In this document: piece by piece, positions 41,741 through 50,925 of the stretch
How positions within the stretch are numbered: position 1 is the stretch's first letter
Layout: every line of letters begins with the position of its first letter
Origin: Bacillus horti
GTDB lineage: Bacteria > Bacillota > Bacilli > Caldalkalibacillales > JCM-10596
NCBI RefSeq assembly: GCF_030813115.1
Contig: NZ_JAUSTY010000021.1
Span: 1 to 64,000, forward strand
Direction of reading: 5' to 3'
DNA length: 64,000 bases
The notes under the pieces: generated by a model
Database searches by the model: none
Told to the model about the DNA's origin: nothing
What the model saw: the letters and a program-made list of their open reading frames with translations, nothing else
Translations under genes and position numbers: made by a program

Positions 41741-43336
41741 ATGATCATTTCAGATGTATTGGAAGTCAGTAAGGAATTAAATACCCAATTAGTTACAGGG
41801 CATAGAAGCCTCCTAAGACCAGTTTTAACAATAGAAGTTATGGAGGTACCTGAGGTTGAAAATTGGGTGACGCAAGGGGTATTGGTGATCACATCCTTTT
41901 ACTCTGTCCGTAAGCAACCGGATGAACAATATCGCATTGTTAAGGCGCTCATTCATAAAAAGGCTGCTGGTATTATTGTTAAGCTTGGTAAATTTGTTAG
42001 TCGTTTGTCGGATGAAATAATAGCTGTAGCCCAGCAACATGATTTCCCCATCATTATTCTACCAAGGGATGTCCCGTACATAAGTGTTTTGACACCGTTG
42101 CAGAGTATGCTACACGCTGAACAAATCAGTACCAGTAAAAGTGAAACCACTCTTGCTCATTTTGAAAACAAGTCCTATTTCACGGTAGAGGAAGCCCTGA
42201 ATGATTTCGCCACCTATTTATCCTGTACAATGTACTTGGAAGATATAGAAGGCAGATTATTATCTTGCTCTCAGGATGTGCAGAAGGATGGATGGAGGGA
42301 ATCTAGGCTTCTTTTCTCTGCCCCTTCTTATACGGGCTACAAGGAGAAAATCAATGAATGGGTCAAGCAATATGAAGATCATTCATTTGTGATGACAGAG
42401 TATTTAGGTCACAAATGGCATGTCATTGTTCCGTTGTTTAGAAAAGGGATACCTTTTATGTTTCTACATTTCGTCTATAACAATAAGCTCCTAAGTGAAG
42501 AGATGGATGAACAGAACTCTATCATAGTTAAAAATAAACTTTATATGATTTTGATGGGCGAAATCGTTGAATGGCAGCAAGAAAGAATGAGTCAAGATGA
42601 AGAGCTAAGAAGGTTTTCTATTACTGGAGCAGGAGCGTCAAACACAAGCTATGTCTTATTATTTTTTCAACGAGAATTGAATCAGTTTATTAACGAGACG
42701 ATAGATGCATTTCATTTTCCCACAGACTATTCGTGCTTCTTTCGTAAAGAGGTAAGTCAATTCATGAACAGAATTCCTAAAGTACAACGCTATTTAATCT
42801 TCGAAAGAAATATGAATGTCTACGTTCTGTTACATTTTACCACTCAGCAATCATCAAGTACTCTCGAGCTGCGAAATTTACTAACCCAGTATTTGACGAA
42901 TTCTCCTATCGAGGATTCATATATTGCTATTAGCTCCATGTTTGCAAGACTTGAGGAGGTAGAAGAAAAGGTTGGTGCTGTGACGAAAATCATGGGCATA
43001 GGGAAGAAAATGCATGAGCAGGAAAGGATATTTTCCTACAATAAGCTTGGCATTTATGAGTTCTTTATAGAGCTTAGTACTCAACCGCAGGTTCAAGAAT
43101 ATGTGAATAGTATTCTGAGTCCCCTTAGTCAGGCTGATTCTAATCTGCGGGAGACCCTTGTTGTTTATTTGATGGAAAATGGAAACGCCTCTCGTGCTGC
43201 AGAGAAGCTGTTTGTATCACGACGTACGATTACGTATCGCTTGCAGAAAATAAAGGAGCTTTTAGGGACAGATTTGGATGATCCTGAAAACAGATTCGTG
43301 CTGCAATTTTGTTTGAAAATTAAGCAATTAGATTAA
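41741..43336 (+). CDS. PucR family transcriptional regulator
   Basis: A 531-residue regulator. N-terminal PucR domain (1-125, with VMEVPEVENWVTQGVLVITS and AGIIVKLGKFV), a middle GAF/CdaR-like part, and the C-terminal HTH_30 (about 470-525: ETLVVYLMENGNASRAAEKL, FVSRRTITYRLQKIKELL). Such proteins activate catabolic genes for purines, amino acids or related nitrogen compounds. It lies 250 bases upstream of the racemase-transporter cluster in the same direction and is the likely regulator. Confidence 0.93.
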   Translation: MIISDVLEVSKELNTQLVTGHRSLLRPVLTIEVMEVPEVENWVTQGVLVITSFYSVRKQPDEQYRIVKALIHKKAAGIIVKLGKFVSRLSDEIIAVAQQHDFPIIILPRDVPYISVLTPLQSMLHAEQISTSKSETTLAHFENKSYFTVEEALNDFATYLSCTMYLEDIEGRLLSCSQDVQKDGWRESRLLFSAPSYTGYKEKINEWVKQYEDHSFVMTEYLGHKWHVIVPLFRKGIPFMFLHFVYNNKLLSEEMDEQNSIIVKNKLYMILMGEIVEWQQERMSQDEELRRFSITGAGASNTSYVLLFFQRELNQFINETIDAFHFPTDYSCFFRKEVSQFMNRIPKVQRYLIFERNMNVYVLLHFTTQQSSSTLELRNLLTQYLTNSPIEDSYIAISSMFARLEEVEEKVGAVTKIMGIGKKMHEQERIFSYNKLGIYEFFIELSTQPQVQEYVNSILSPLSQADSNLRETLVVYLMENGNASRAAEKLFVSRRTITYRLQKIKELLGTDLDDPENRFVLQFCLKIKQLD

Positions 43337-43364
43337 AAAGAGGAGCCGATATGGGCTCTTTTTT
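43334..43364 (+). terminator. Terminator after the PucR-family gene
   Basis: AAAAAGAGGAGCC pairs with GGGCTCTTTTTT (one bulge). It separates the regulator from the following operon. Confidence 0.82.
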
Positions 43365-43512
43365 CATAGCGTCATAGAGTTTCTTTTACCTAAATGAGAA
43401 GGAGAAAGCTAAAAAGACTGCTCACTTCGTACATATACAAAGAATAATCGAACAAATACAATTACATAAAGGATTTAGAAAATAAATAACTTTCATTTTT
43501 ATCTTATTCTAG

Positions 43513-43567
43513 CTTGTAGATGCTTTGTACTTATATTTTTCTAAGATAAGCAAATAGTAACTACAAG
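43513..43567. repeat. Inverted repeat ahead of the catabolic cluster
   Basis: CTTGTAG (43513-43519) and CTACAAG (43561-43567), with GATAAGC between them, in the leader of the racemase gene. A possible activator-binding region for the PucR-family protein; the exact promoter was not located. Confidence 0.35.
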
Positions 43568-43588
43568 ATTAGCAAAAGGGGTGAGGTA

Positions 43589-44233
43589 GTGTTAGGAATC
43601 ATTCGCGTACTGACAACAGAGGATCAAGATGTTTTATTGGAGCATGGACAACAAATGCAGGAGTATTTGAATGTCAAATCAGTCACTAAATGTATTCCTG
43701 AACAGCCGTATGGGGTACATGATAAGGCTTCAGAAGCGATCGCCATTCCTAAAATAGCTCAGCTTGCACAGGAGATGAAACAGGAAAACGACATCAAGGT
43801 GATTACGATCAGCTGTGCAGGTGACCCAGGGTTGGATGAAGCAAGTGCTGCCGTTAGTATTCCGGTTCTAGGAGCTGGTGTGTGTGGAGCTCGAGCAGCT
43901 AAGCTGGCAGGAAGCAAGGTCGGAATTATCGGAATCACCGAAGCTCCACCTGAGAGAATGAAAAGAGAGCTAGGAGATTCTTTTCACTCCTACACCTACG
44001 AGCCAAATTTAAGAAAAGCAACCGATTTATTTGCTGTAGATGCTAGTGAGAAGCTCTATCATAAGGTGAGCGAACTGATTGCTGGGGGAGCTGACGTTAT
44101 TCTATTTGCTTGTACAGGATTTTCAACCATTAAGCTCAAAGATTATCTGAGCCGACACCTAGAGGTTCCTATTATTGATTTAGTTGAAGCTCAGGCCGTT
44201 GAGTTTCGTTTAATCGTTGGGGAGGCGGAGTAA
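43589..44233 (+). CDS. Aspartate/glutamate racemase family protein
   Basis: A 214-residue member of the Asp/Glu/hydantoin racemase superfamily. The two active-site cysteines are in VITISCAGDPGLDEA (near residue 70) and VILFACTGFSTIKL (near 172). Members interconvert stereoisomers of amino acids, hydantoins or arylmalonates. The GTG start follows AAAAGGGG. It ends directly against the transporter gene and opens the nine-kilobase cluster. Confidence 0.85.
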   Translation: MLGIIRVLTTEDQDVLLEHGQQMQEYLNVKSVTKCIPEQPYGVHDKASEAIAIPKIAQLAQEMKQENDIKVITISCAGDPGLDEASAAVSIPVLGAGVCGARAAKLAGSKVGIIGITEAPPERMKRELGDSFHSYTYEPNLRKATDLFAVDASEKLYHKVSELIAGGADVILFACTGFSTIKLKDYLSRHLEVPIIDLVEAQAVEFRLIVGEAE

Positions 44234-45823
44234 ATGCAGAAAAAAACGTTTGATATTACATTTATCATCTTTTCTGCTTTCATAGCAATATTTGGTTCAA
44301 TTATCGGAATGCAATTAATTACGTCATTAGGGATTACCCCTAATACATCTATTATTGGAGCTTTAATTGCGATTATCGTGGCTCGAATTCCGTTAGAAAT
44401 GTTCAGAAGGTATAGATCGCTAGAGAGTCAGAATCTGATTCAAACTACGATTTCAGCAGCTACCTTTGGAGCAGCTAATAGCTTAATGATCCCAATAGGC
44501 TTACCGTTTGTACTTGGGATGCCAGAATTAATTACACCTATGCTGATCGGAGCGGGATTAGCTCTACTAGTTGATGTATTTATTCTTTATAAGGTTTTTG
44601 ATTCAAGAATTTTTGGAGCCCAAGAAACTTGGCCGCCAGGTGTTGCCACAGCTGAAGCTTTAAAGGCAGGGGATCAAGGGGGTTCAAAGGCTAAGTTTCT
44701 AGGACTAGGTATTCTAGGAGGAGCTGTAGGAGCTCATTTTGGTGTAGCAATGTCAGCCTTTGGTGTGGCTTTTATCGGAAATATTTGGGCACTATCTATG
44801 TTTGGAGTTGGGTTATTGCTTCGTGGGTATTCTGATCCTATTTTCGGGATTGATATCGATGCGTATTATATTCCCCATGGGATGATGATTGGAGCTGGCT
44901 TAGTTGCTCTTCTACAGTTTGTCCTAACGTTAATTAAATCAAGAAAACAATCTAGGCAAGAAGTAAATCAAGAAGAAAATAATGAAAAAGATCGAGTGGA
45001 CATTCAGTATACCCGTTCAAATAAGGATGTAAAAAGAGGCTTTGGTGTTGGCTACGCTCTTTATTTCGGGATTGCTATTCTTCTCGCTATTATGGGTGGC
45101 TTAATCACAGAAATGCCTTTATGGCAGCTAGCGGTGTTTGTTCTCTTTGCTGCCTTTGCTACGTTGGCTACAGAGGTCATCGTCGGAATTGCAGCTATGC
45201 ACTCAGGGTGGTTTCCGGCTTTTGCTGTTACCCTGATCGTATTAATTGTGGGGATGCTCATCGGTTTTCCACCAGCAGCTCTCGCCTTGCTGACAGGATT
45301 TACTGCTGCAACTGGACCTGCCTTTGCTGATATGGGCTATGACTTTAAGACGGGACACATCCTTAGACGAGGAGTGAGCACAGCTCAAGAATTATTTGGA
45401 CGTAGACAGCAATTAAAGAGTGGTTTGATCGGTTTCGGTGTAGCGATTGCTATGGTTACGCTATTTGCTCAATCCTTTTTCGAGCAGGATCTTGTTCCTC
45501 CTGTGAACACGGTGTATGCCGCAACGATTGAATCAGGCTTAACGGGGAATGTGGGTATGCTATTACTTTTATGGGCTATACCAGGGGCTATTATTCAGTT
45601 TATCGGAGGATCAAAGCGACAAATGGGTATCTTGTTTGCTACTGGTTTGTTAATTCTAAATCCGATTGCTGGCTGGGCAGTTCTTACTGGAATTCTCATT
45701 CGAATCATTATCCTGAAAATAAAAGGACCTGCCGCAGAAGGTGCAATGTATACAACAGCAGCTGGTTTTATTGCAGGAGATGCGTTATATAGCTTCTTCT
45801 CCTCGCTTTGGAAAGCAAGATAA
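44234..45823 (+). CDS. OPT/YSL-type oligopeptide transporter-like protein
   Basis: An integral membrane protein of 529 residues with about 14 hydrophobic segments. It resembles OPT/YSL transporters: SIIGALIAIIVARIPLEMFR, then FGAQETWPPGVATAEALKAG, the family's conserved PPG region, and DIDAYYIPHGMMIGAGLVAL. It should import a peptide-like or amide substrate with protons. GGAGG lies in the end of the racemase gene, whose stop touches this ATG. Confidence 0.85.
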   Translation: MQKKTFDITFIIFSAFIAIFGSIIGMQLITSLGITPNTSIIGALIAIIVARIPLEMFRRYRSLESQNLIQTTISAATFGAANSLMIPIGLPFVLGMPELITPMLIGAGLALLVDVFILYKVFDSRIFGAQETWPPGVATAEALKAGDQGGSKAKFLGLGILGGAVGAHFGVAMSAFGVAFIGNIWALSMFGVGLLLRGYSDPIFGIDIDAYYIPHGMMIGAGLVALLQFVLTLIKSRKQSRQEVNQEENNEKDRVDIQYTRSNKDVKRGFGVGYALYFGIAILLAIMGGLITEMPLWQLAVFVLFAAFATLATEVIVGIAAMHSGWFPAFAVTLIVLIVGMLIGFPPAALALLTGFTAATGPAFADMGYDFKTGHILRRGVSTAQELFGRRQQLKSGLIGFGVAIAMVTLFAQSFFEQDLVPPVNTVYAATIESGLTGNVGMLLLLWAIPGAIIQFIGGSKRQMGILFATGLLILNPIAGWAVLTGILIRIIILKIKGPAAEGAMYTTAAGFIAGDALYSFFSSLWKAR

Positions 45824-45836
45824 TGGAGGGATAGAT

Positions 45837-46895
45837 TTGGCAACTAGAACATTAACTAAAGAAGATGCAGAAAAAGCGGTATATGGTGGATGTATTTTAG
45901 GCGGAGGAGGTGGAGGCTGGATCTATGATGGCTTGGAAAAGACAGAAGAAGTGTTCAAGCTAGGAAATCCGACTTTAGCCTCTGTCGATGAATTTCAGGA
46001 TCAGGATTACGTGGTATGTGTATCTTTGGTAGGCGCTCCATCCGCCAAAAATATGCATGTAGACACTAAGCAGCTAATTGACACGGTAAAGCGGATGCAA
46101 AAAGAATTTCCTCATCCTATTAAAGCGCTGATGACGAATGAGAATGGAGCATCTACAACCATAAATGGTTGGCTGCAATCTGTAGCAACAGGCTTGCCTT
46201 TTCTAGACGCTCCTTGTAACGGTCGAGCTCACCCAACAGGATCAATGGGGTCCCTTAACCTTTCTGAGGTGCCTGGATATAAGTCATTGCAGACATTTGC
46301 AGGCGGGAAGGGAGAACAGCAGGTAGAGGGCGCAATTTCTGCATCACTAGACCTTTCTTCCAGTGCTGTGAGAGCTGTTTCGGTACAAGCTGGTGGGATG
46401 GTTGGTGTATGTCGGAACCCAGTGGATATAAGCTACATTAAAAAGAATGCTGCGTTAGGTGGGATTACACAAGCTATTGAATTAGGACAGGTATTTTTAG
46501 CTGAGCCACAGGGCTACGGTAGAATTGAAGCTGCTTCAGCCTTCCTAGGTGGGAAGATTGTTCAATCTGGTCGGGTTGACCATTTTGAACTAAAGGAATC
46601 TGGGGGCTTTGATGTTGGACTGGTCCAAATAGGTCAATTAGAGTTGACCGTTTGGAATGAATACATGACAGCAGAGCAGGATGGTCAAAGACTTGGAACC
46701 TTCCCAGATTTAATCATGACCTTTAATACACAGACGGGAGCTCCTGTTGTAAGTGCAGAAATCAAAGCAGGAATGGACATTACGGTCATCATTGTGCCAC
46801 AGGAGAATATAAAGCTAAGCTCCACTATGTTTAATCATAAGCTTTTAAAAGCGATTGAACCGGTGATTCAACGTAAAATAGTAGGGAAGGAATGA
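45837..46895 (+). CDS. DUF917 family protein
   Basis: A 352-residue protein of the DUF917 family, distantly related to hydantoinase/oxoprolinase-type proteins: KEDAEKAVYGGCILGGGGGG, then PIKALMTNENGASTTINGWL and FLDAPCNGRAHPTGSMGSLN. The TTG start at 45837 follows GGAGGG; the open frame upstream overlaps the transporter and is not supported. The biochemical role is unproven; the context suggests action on a cyclic amide. Confidence 0.83.
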   Translation: MATRTLTKEDAEKAVYGGCILGGGGGGWIYDGLEKTEEVFKLGNPTLASVDEFQDQDYVVCVSLVGAPSAKNMHVDTKQLIDTVKRMQKEFPHPIKALMTNENGASTTINGWLQSVATGLPFLDAPCNGRAHPTGSMGSLNLSEVPGYKSLQTFAGGKGEQQVEGAISASLDLSSSAVRAVSVQAGGMVGVCRNPVDISYIKKNAALGGITQAIELGQVFLAEPQGYGRIEAASAFLGGKIVQSGRVDHFELKESGGFDVGLVQIGQLELTVWNEYMTAEQDGQRLGTFPDLIMTFNTQTGAPVVSAEIKAGMDITVIIVPQENIKLSSTMFNHKLLKAIEPVIQRKIVGKE

Positions 46896-46899
46896 GAGC

Positions 46900-47835
46900 A
46901 TGTCTTTAAAATACACCATGGACGTCTTAGAGCTACTTGATGATCCGCAGATTAATGGTGAGGCCGTTATTCAATTATTTGCTAACGTGCAGAATTGCGA
47001 GGCTTCTTTTGAAACGGTCGAAGGTCAGCAAGGCTCTACAGACTTCATTAAGATTTTAATCAAAGGGTCAAACGGGAAAAGTAATGGAGGAAACGCTCCA
47101 TCACTTGGGATTGTAGGAAGATTAGGTGGATTGGGAGCTAGACCAAGTCGTATTGGCTTTGTGTCCGATGGGGATGGTGCTGCGGCAGCGGTTGCCATAG
47201 CTCTGAAGTTGGCTGCTATGAACCAAAAGGGAGACGTGCTTTCTGGAGATGTGTATGTAACCACTCATATTTGTCCCAACGCTCCTACCGTTCCACATGA
47301 GCCTGTGGAATTTATGGGCTCTCCAGTAGATATTCTGACGATGAATCGCTATGAAGTGATTCCTGAAATGGATGCAGTCCTTTCTATTGATACCACAAAA
47401 GGAAACAGAGTGTTTAATCACAGAGGATTTGCTATTTCACCTACAGTTAAAGAAGGATACATTCTTAAATTTAGTGCTGACTTGGTCCGGATTATGGAAA
47501 TGACAACAGGAGACGCTCCTGTGACATTTGCTGTGACTACACAGGATATTACTCCATATGGGAATGATGTGTTTCATATCAACAGTATTCTCCAGCCAGC
47601 GGTAGCCACAGACGCCCCCGTTGTCGGAGTTGCTATTACAGCGAATTCTGCCGTTCCGGGGAGTGGGACGGGTGCCAGCCATGAAGTAGACATTGCTGAA
47701 GCCGTAAGGTTTTGTATAGAAGTAGCGAAGGAATTTACTAATCAAAAGATTAGCTTTTATGATGCGCCAGAATTTGAACGATTAGAAAAGCTATATGGCT
47801 CAATGAAGCATTTACAGACACTGGGGAATGATTAA
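46900..47835 (+). CDS. DUF1177 family protein
   Basis: A 311-residue protein of the DUF1177 family: IGRLGGLGARPSRIGFVSDG-like segment (near residues 72-92), VTTHICPNAPTVPHEPVEFM with possible metal-binding Cys/His, and VPGSGTGASHEVDIAEAVRF. The pattern recalls metal-dependent amidohydrolases or M20-like peptidases, but no function is established. It starts four bases after the DUF917 gene with AAGGA upstream. Confidence 0.82.
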   Translation: MSLKYTMDVLELLDDPQINGEAVIQLFANVQNCEASFETVEGQQGSTDFIKILIKGSNGKSNGGNAPSLGIVGRLGGLGARPSRIGFVSDGDGAAAAVAIALKLAAMNQKGDVLSGDVYVTTHICPNAPTVPHEPVEFMGSPVDILTMNRYEVIPEMDAVLSIDTTKGNRVFNHRGFAISPTVKEGYILKFSADLVRIMEMTTGDAPVTFAVTTQDITPYGNDVFHINSILQPAVATDAPVVGVAITANSAVPGSGTGASHEVDIAEAVRFCIEVAKEFTNQKISFYDAPEFERLEKLYGSMKHLQTLGND

Positions 47836-47837
47836 GA

Positions 47838-48503
47838 ATGGCGAGAATTGGAGTTTTAACGATAGGACAGTCTCCTCGTCTTGATGTTACACCAGCGATT
47901 CAGCAAATCGTTGGGAATGAGGTTACTATCATTGAAAGAGGTGGGCTAGATCGGATTACACCTGAAACCCTTCATCTAATCTCACCGGAAGGAGCGGATA
48001 CAACGTATATTTCCAAGCTCCGGAATGGACAAGCCGTAAAGATTGGCAAAACCAAGCTTCTTCCGCTTCTTCAAGAAGAGCTTACAGCTCTAGAGAATGA
48101 GGTAGATATCGTGCTCATGCTTTGCACAGGAGATTTTCCAACGCTTAAAACAAGGAAGCCTATTTTATATCCAGATAGAATCTTAACACATACCCTAAGG
48201 TCTATTCTTCCCGAAGGTGAAAAAATAGGTCTTATCATTCCCTTGGAAGAGCAAAGAGAAGCGTTAAGTGTGAAATGGGATCAATCGGGATTTGAATTAG
48301 AGATAGAAGTAGCATCTCCGTATGAAGAAAGTGATCCTTATGCTGCCGGAGCAAGCTTAAAGAAAAGAGGAGTATCGTTAATCGTATTGGATTGCATGGG
48401 CTATCAGGCTGAGCACAAAATGAAAGCAAAGCAAGGGAGCGGTTTGCCTGTTATCCTTTCAAGTAGCCTAGTAGCCAGGCTTGCACAGGAATATGTAACC
48501 TAA
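47838..48503 (+). CDS. AroM family protein
   Basis: A 221-residue protein starting MARIGVLTIGQSPRLDVTPA, the AroM signature, then IVLMLCTGDFPTL with an active-site-like Cys and SLIVLDCMGYQAEHK with a second. The two Cys positions are like those of Asp/Glu racemases, to which AroM is related. The name comes from a gene near aroL in E. coli; no aromatic role is implied. It starts two bases after the DUF1177 gene and ends the first part of the operon. Confidence 0.87.
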   Translation: MARIGVLTIGQSPRLDVTPAIQQIVGNEVTIIERGGLDRITPETLHLISPEGADTTYISKLRNGQAVKIGKTKLLPLLQEELTALENEVDIVLMLCTGDFPTLKTRKPILYPDRILTHTLRSILPEGEKIGLIIPLEEQREALSVKWDQSGFELEIEVASPYEESDPYAAGASLKKRGVSLIVLDCMGYQAEHKMKAKQGSGLPVILSSSLVARLAQEYVT

Positions 48504-48511
48504 CTTAGATG

Positions 48512-48560
48512 TTCATGATTACCCTCAATCATAGTTTGGGGGGTAATCATGAATTTTTTT
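48512..48560 (+). terminator. Strong terminator after the AroM gene
   Basis: TTCATGATTACCC (48512-48524) pairs perfectly with GGGTAATCATGAA (48541-48553) and is followed by seven Ts. Genes downstream may have their own promoter or depend on read-through. Confidence 0.92.
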
Positions 48561-48610
48561 AAACATGATATGATGGAAGGAGAGCACATAAAACTAAAGG
48601 GGTAGATTAG

Positions 48611-49522
48611 ATGCATGAATTTAACCAAGTGGTCCATAACCTTATGAAAAACAATTTTTCCTTGAGTAAGGAGATATCTGTTTTGATCCTTACAGATGAT
48701 AGTACGGCTCCTATTGGAGAGAGGTTTAACCAGGCCATGCTACAGGATGGCTGGAAGACCGAATTTCTAGTGATGGAGGATAGAAGTAAGTCAGGGGAGG
48801 AACCGCCAGAAGAGGTTGCCACGCAGATGCGACAATATCAGCTGGTTTTTTGTTTGACCAAGCATTCCTTGACCCATACTGTTGCCCGTAAGGAAGCGAA
48901 CAATAAAGGAATCAGTGTCATTACGATGCCGGGTATTACAGAGGATATGTTTTTACAGGGAGCGATGAGCGCTGATTACCGCCGGGTAGAGGAAGAGACT
49001 TTGAGTGTCACGGAAAAATTGACACAAGCAAACAAAATTACGATTTATACAGGTGACAAAGAGAAGCTGACCGTTCCCCTTACAGGCCGGTCAGGGGTAC
49101 CAAGTACAGGTGTTTTTCGAGAGCAAGGGGCTTCAGGAAATCTACCTTCTGGAGAAGCATACATTGCTCCTGTTGAGGGACAAGCCGAGGGTACCATTGA
49201 AATTAATGGTTCGATAGCTGGAATTGGCTTGGTGGATGCACCGATTATTTTAACAGTTACTGAGGGCAGACTTGTAAGTGCGACGGGAGACAATGGGGGT
49301 CGTCTTCTTGAACTTTTAGGTGATGGTGACGGGAGACTCCTTGGAGAGCTAGGAATCGGGACGAATCATGCCGCTCGAATAACAGGTAATATTTTAGAGG
49401 ATGAGAAGGCTTATGATACGATTCATGTAGCTTTTGGCTCTAATCATACTTTTGGCGGAGTTATTAAGACAAATGTCCATATTGATTGTGTGACAAAGGG
49501 ACCTAGGCTAGTGTGGGAGTAA
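48611..49522 (+). CDS. M29 aminopeptidase/NicX-like metalloenzyme
   Basis: A 303-residue protein with the C-terminal metal-binding pattern of the aminopeptidase T (M29)/2,5-dihydroxypyridine dioxygenase (NicX) group: NLPSGEAYIAPVEG (Glu), LGELGIGTNHAARI (Glu, His), HVAFGSNHTFGG (His) and NVHIDCV (His, Asp). It is shorter than classical M29 peptidases (about 410), closer to NicX-type proteins. It could cleave a peptide or open a ring. AAAGGGG lies before the start. Confidence 0.72.
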   Translation: MHEFNQVVHNLMKNNFSLSKEISVLILTDDSTAPIGERFNQAMLQDGWKTEFLVMEDRSKSGEEPPEEVATQMRQYQLVFCLTKHSLTHTVARKEANNKGISVITMPGITEDMFLQGAMSADYRRVEEETLSVTEKLTQANKITIYTGDKEKLTVPLTGRSGVPSTGVFREQGASGNLPSGEAYIAPVEGQAEGTIEINGSIAGIGLVDAPIILTVTEGRLVSATGDNGGRLLELLGDGDGRLLGELGIGTNHAARITGNILEDEKAYDTIHVAFGSNHTFGGVIKTNVHIDCVTKGPRLVWE

Positions 49523-49622
49523 TGATTGCGCTAGTTTTACGCGTGTGAGGGCTAAATCAGTGAGAAAAAAGCTAAAACTTAAATGAGTCAGCATAGTAAT
49601 GGATGGATAGGTGGTGCATTTG

Positions 49623-50180
49623 ATGTCTCAGGACCTGCTACAAATGATGAATGAAATTGTCAATATACGAAGCTATCAGGATAAGGCTATTCCAGAAAAG
49701 GTGCTAAAATCGATGTATCAAGCTTTTGGTATGGGACCGACTTCAATAAGTACCCAAGCGCGTGAATTACTTGTGATTGAAGGACAAGAAGGGTGTAAGC
49801 AGGTGGTCGCGGCAACGTTAGATCCTTATCTGACCAAAGAAAGCTTTGGAGCTCAGTCATGGTTAGTACAGGCACCTTTTATAGGTGTTGTTTTGCTCGA
49901 AAAAAGAAGGGCACAAGCGCGAATTGGAGAGGCTGGAATTGCCATTGCTTTACAGGAAGCGGAGGCAGCTATCCAGAATTTTCGCTTGCTGGCTCGGTCT
50001 GAGGGGCTTGCTACAGCTAGTGTTCGTGAATTTGATGCTGCTACACTGCAACTAAACCTTCAACTACCGTGGTATATGCTGCCAATCGCCATTCTTACAG
50101 CTGGATACAGTGATCAAGTCATAGATATTCCCCCACGTTTTTCGCTTGAAGAGCTTGTCAGTAAGGGGGAATGGAAATGA
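49623..50180 (+). CDS. Nitroreductase-like protein A
   Basis: A 185-residue nitroreductase-fold protein: EIVNIRSYQDKAIPEKVLKS, then QAFGMGPTSISTQARELLVI and AGIAIALQEAEAAIQNFRLL. Some canonical FMN contacts are altered (NIRSY in place of RRSxR; GPTSISTQ in place of APSAxNxQ). The start at 49623 follows GGTGG; GTG at 49611 is unsupported. It overlaps the next nitroreductase by four bases, so they may form a heterodimer. Confidence 0.75.
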   Translation: MSQDLLQMMNEIVNIRSYQDKAIPEKVLKSMYQAFGMGPTSISTQARELLVIEGQEGCKQVVAATLDPYLTKESFGAQSWLVQAPFIGVVLLEKRRAQARIGEAGIAIALQEAEAAIQNFRLLARSEGLATASVREFDAATLQLNLQLPWYMLPIAILTAGYSDQVIDIPPRFSLEELVSKGEWK

Positions 50181-50758
50181 GTGATCCGGTACTACCGAAA
50201 CAAACAGGACCGATTTATGAACGTGTGAGTTGCCGTTCTTTTGAGAATAGAGAAATTCCCGAAGCTATCGTCCATGAGATCATAACGGCCGGAACTTATG
50301 CTCCTGCCAGTGGGAATATGCAGCCTTGGGAATTTATCATTGTCGATGAAATTGAAACAAAGAAACAAGTCGCTGAACAAACCTTTGCAGGCTTCTACTC
50401 TAAGGGAGCTAAGTCTCAGCAATGGGTTAAGGATGCTGGAATCATTATCATAGCCTGTGTAAATTACAAACGAACAATCGCTAGATACGGGGAATTGGGA
50501 TACGCCTGGGCTCCTATAGATACAACATCTGCTGTACAAAATATGATTTTAGCAGCAACGGAAAGAGGAATTGCTAGCTGTTGGGTAGGTGGGTTTAAGG
50601 AAGAGGGAATTCGTGAGCTTATGCATGTGCCCTCTTATGTGAAACCAATAGGCCTTATCCCAATGGAATATCCGGCCATAAAAACAGAGCAGAAACAGAA
50701 GCTTGGAGCTAAATGGGTTACTCATAAAAATACGTATAATATCCCTTACTTTAATTAG
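50177..50758 (+). CDS. Nitroreductase family protein B
   Basis: A 193-residue FMN-binding oxidoreductase with classical contacts: RVSCRSFENREIPEAIVHEI, APASGNMQPWEFIIV, and AVQNMILAATERGIASCWVG with GLIPMEYPA. The ATG at 50177 overlaps the preceding stop (ATGA) and follows AAGGGGG; an in-frame ATG at 50171 is an alternative. It closes the PucR-linked cluster. Confidence 0.88.
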   Translation: MSDPVLPKQTGPIYERVSCRSFENREIPEAIVHEIITAGTYAPASGNMQPWEFIIVDEIETKKQVAEQTFAGFYSKGAKSQQWVKDAGIIIIACVNYKRTIARYGELGYAWAPIDTTSAVQNMILAATERGIASCWVGGFKEEGIRELMHVPSYVKPIGLIPMEYPAIKTEQKQKLGAKWVTHKNTYNIPYFN

Positions 50759-50801
50759 AGGCTTGTTTATATTCTGGACTCTATAAGGAAGCCATGGTTA
50801 G

Positions 50802-50830
50802 TTGATTTTGTTGATGTCATATGCTATACT
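50802..50830 (+). promoter_or_regulatory. Promoter of the erm leader
   Basis: TTGATT (50802-50807), 17-bp spacer, TATACT (50825-50830), 35 bases before the leader peptide start. Confidence 0.8.
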
Positions 50831-50864
50831 AACACGTATATTTAGGAACGGAGGGTTGCTGAAA

Positions 50865-50912
50865 ATGGGTATATGTTATGTAAGAATCCGTCATTTTCAA
50901 TTATGCCAATAA
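50865..50912 (+). CDS. Erm leader peptide with R-I-R motif
   Basis: A 15-codon frame, MGICYVRIRHFQLCQ, with GGAGGG nine bases upstream. It lies between a sigma-A-type promoter and the erm gene. Leader peptides with an Arg-X-Arg motif (RLR in ErmD/ErmK leaders) stall macrolide-bound ribosomes. Stalling here would change folding of the 400-base leader RNA and let transcription pass the terminator at 51202. Confidence 0.8.
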   Translation: MGICYVRIRHFQLCQ

Positions 50913-50925
50913 TTGAATAGTGTGG

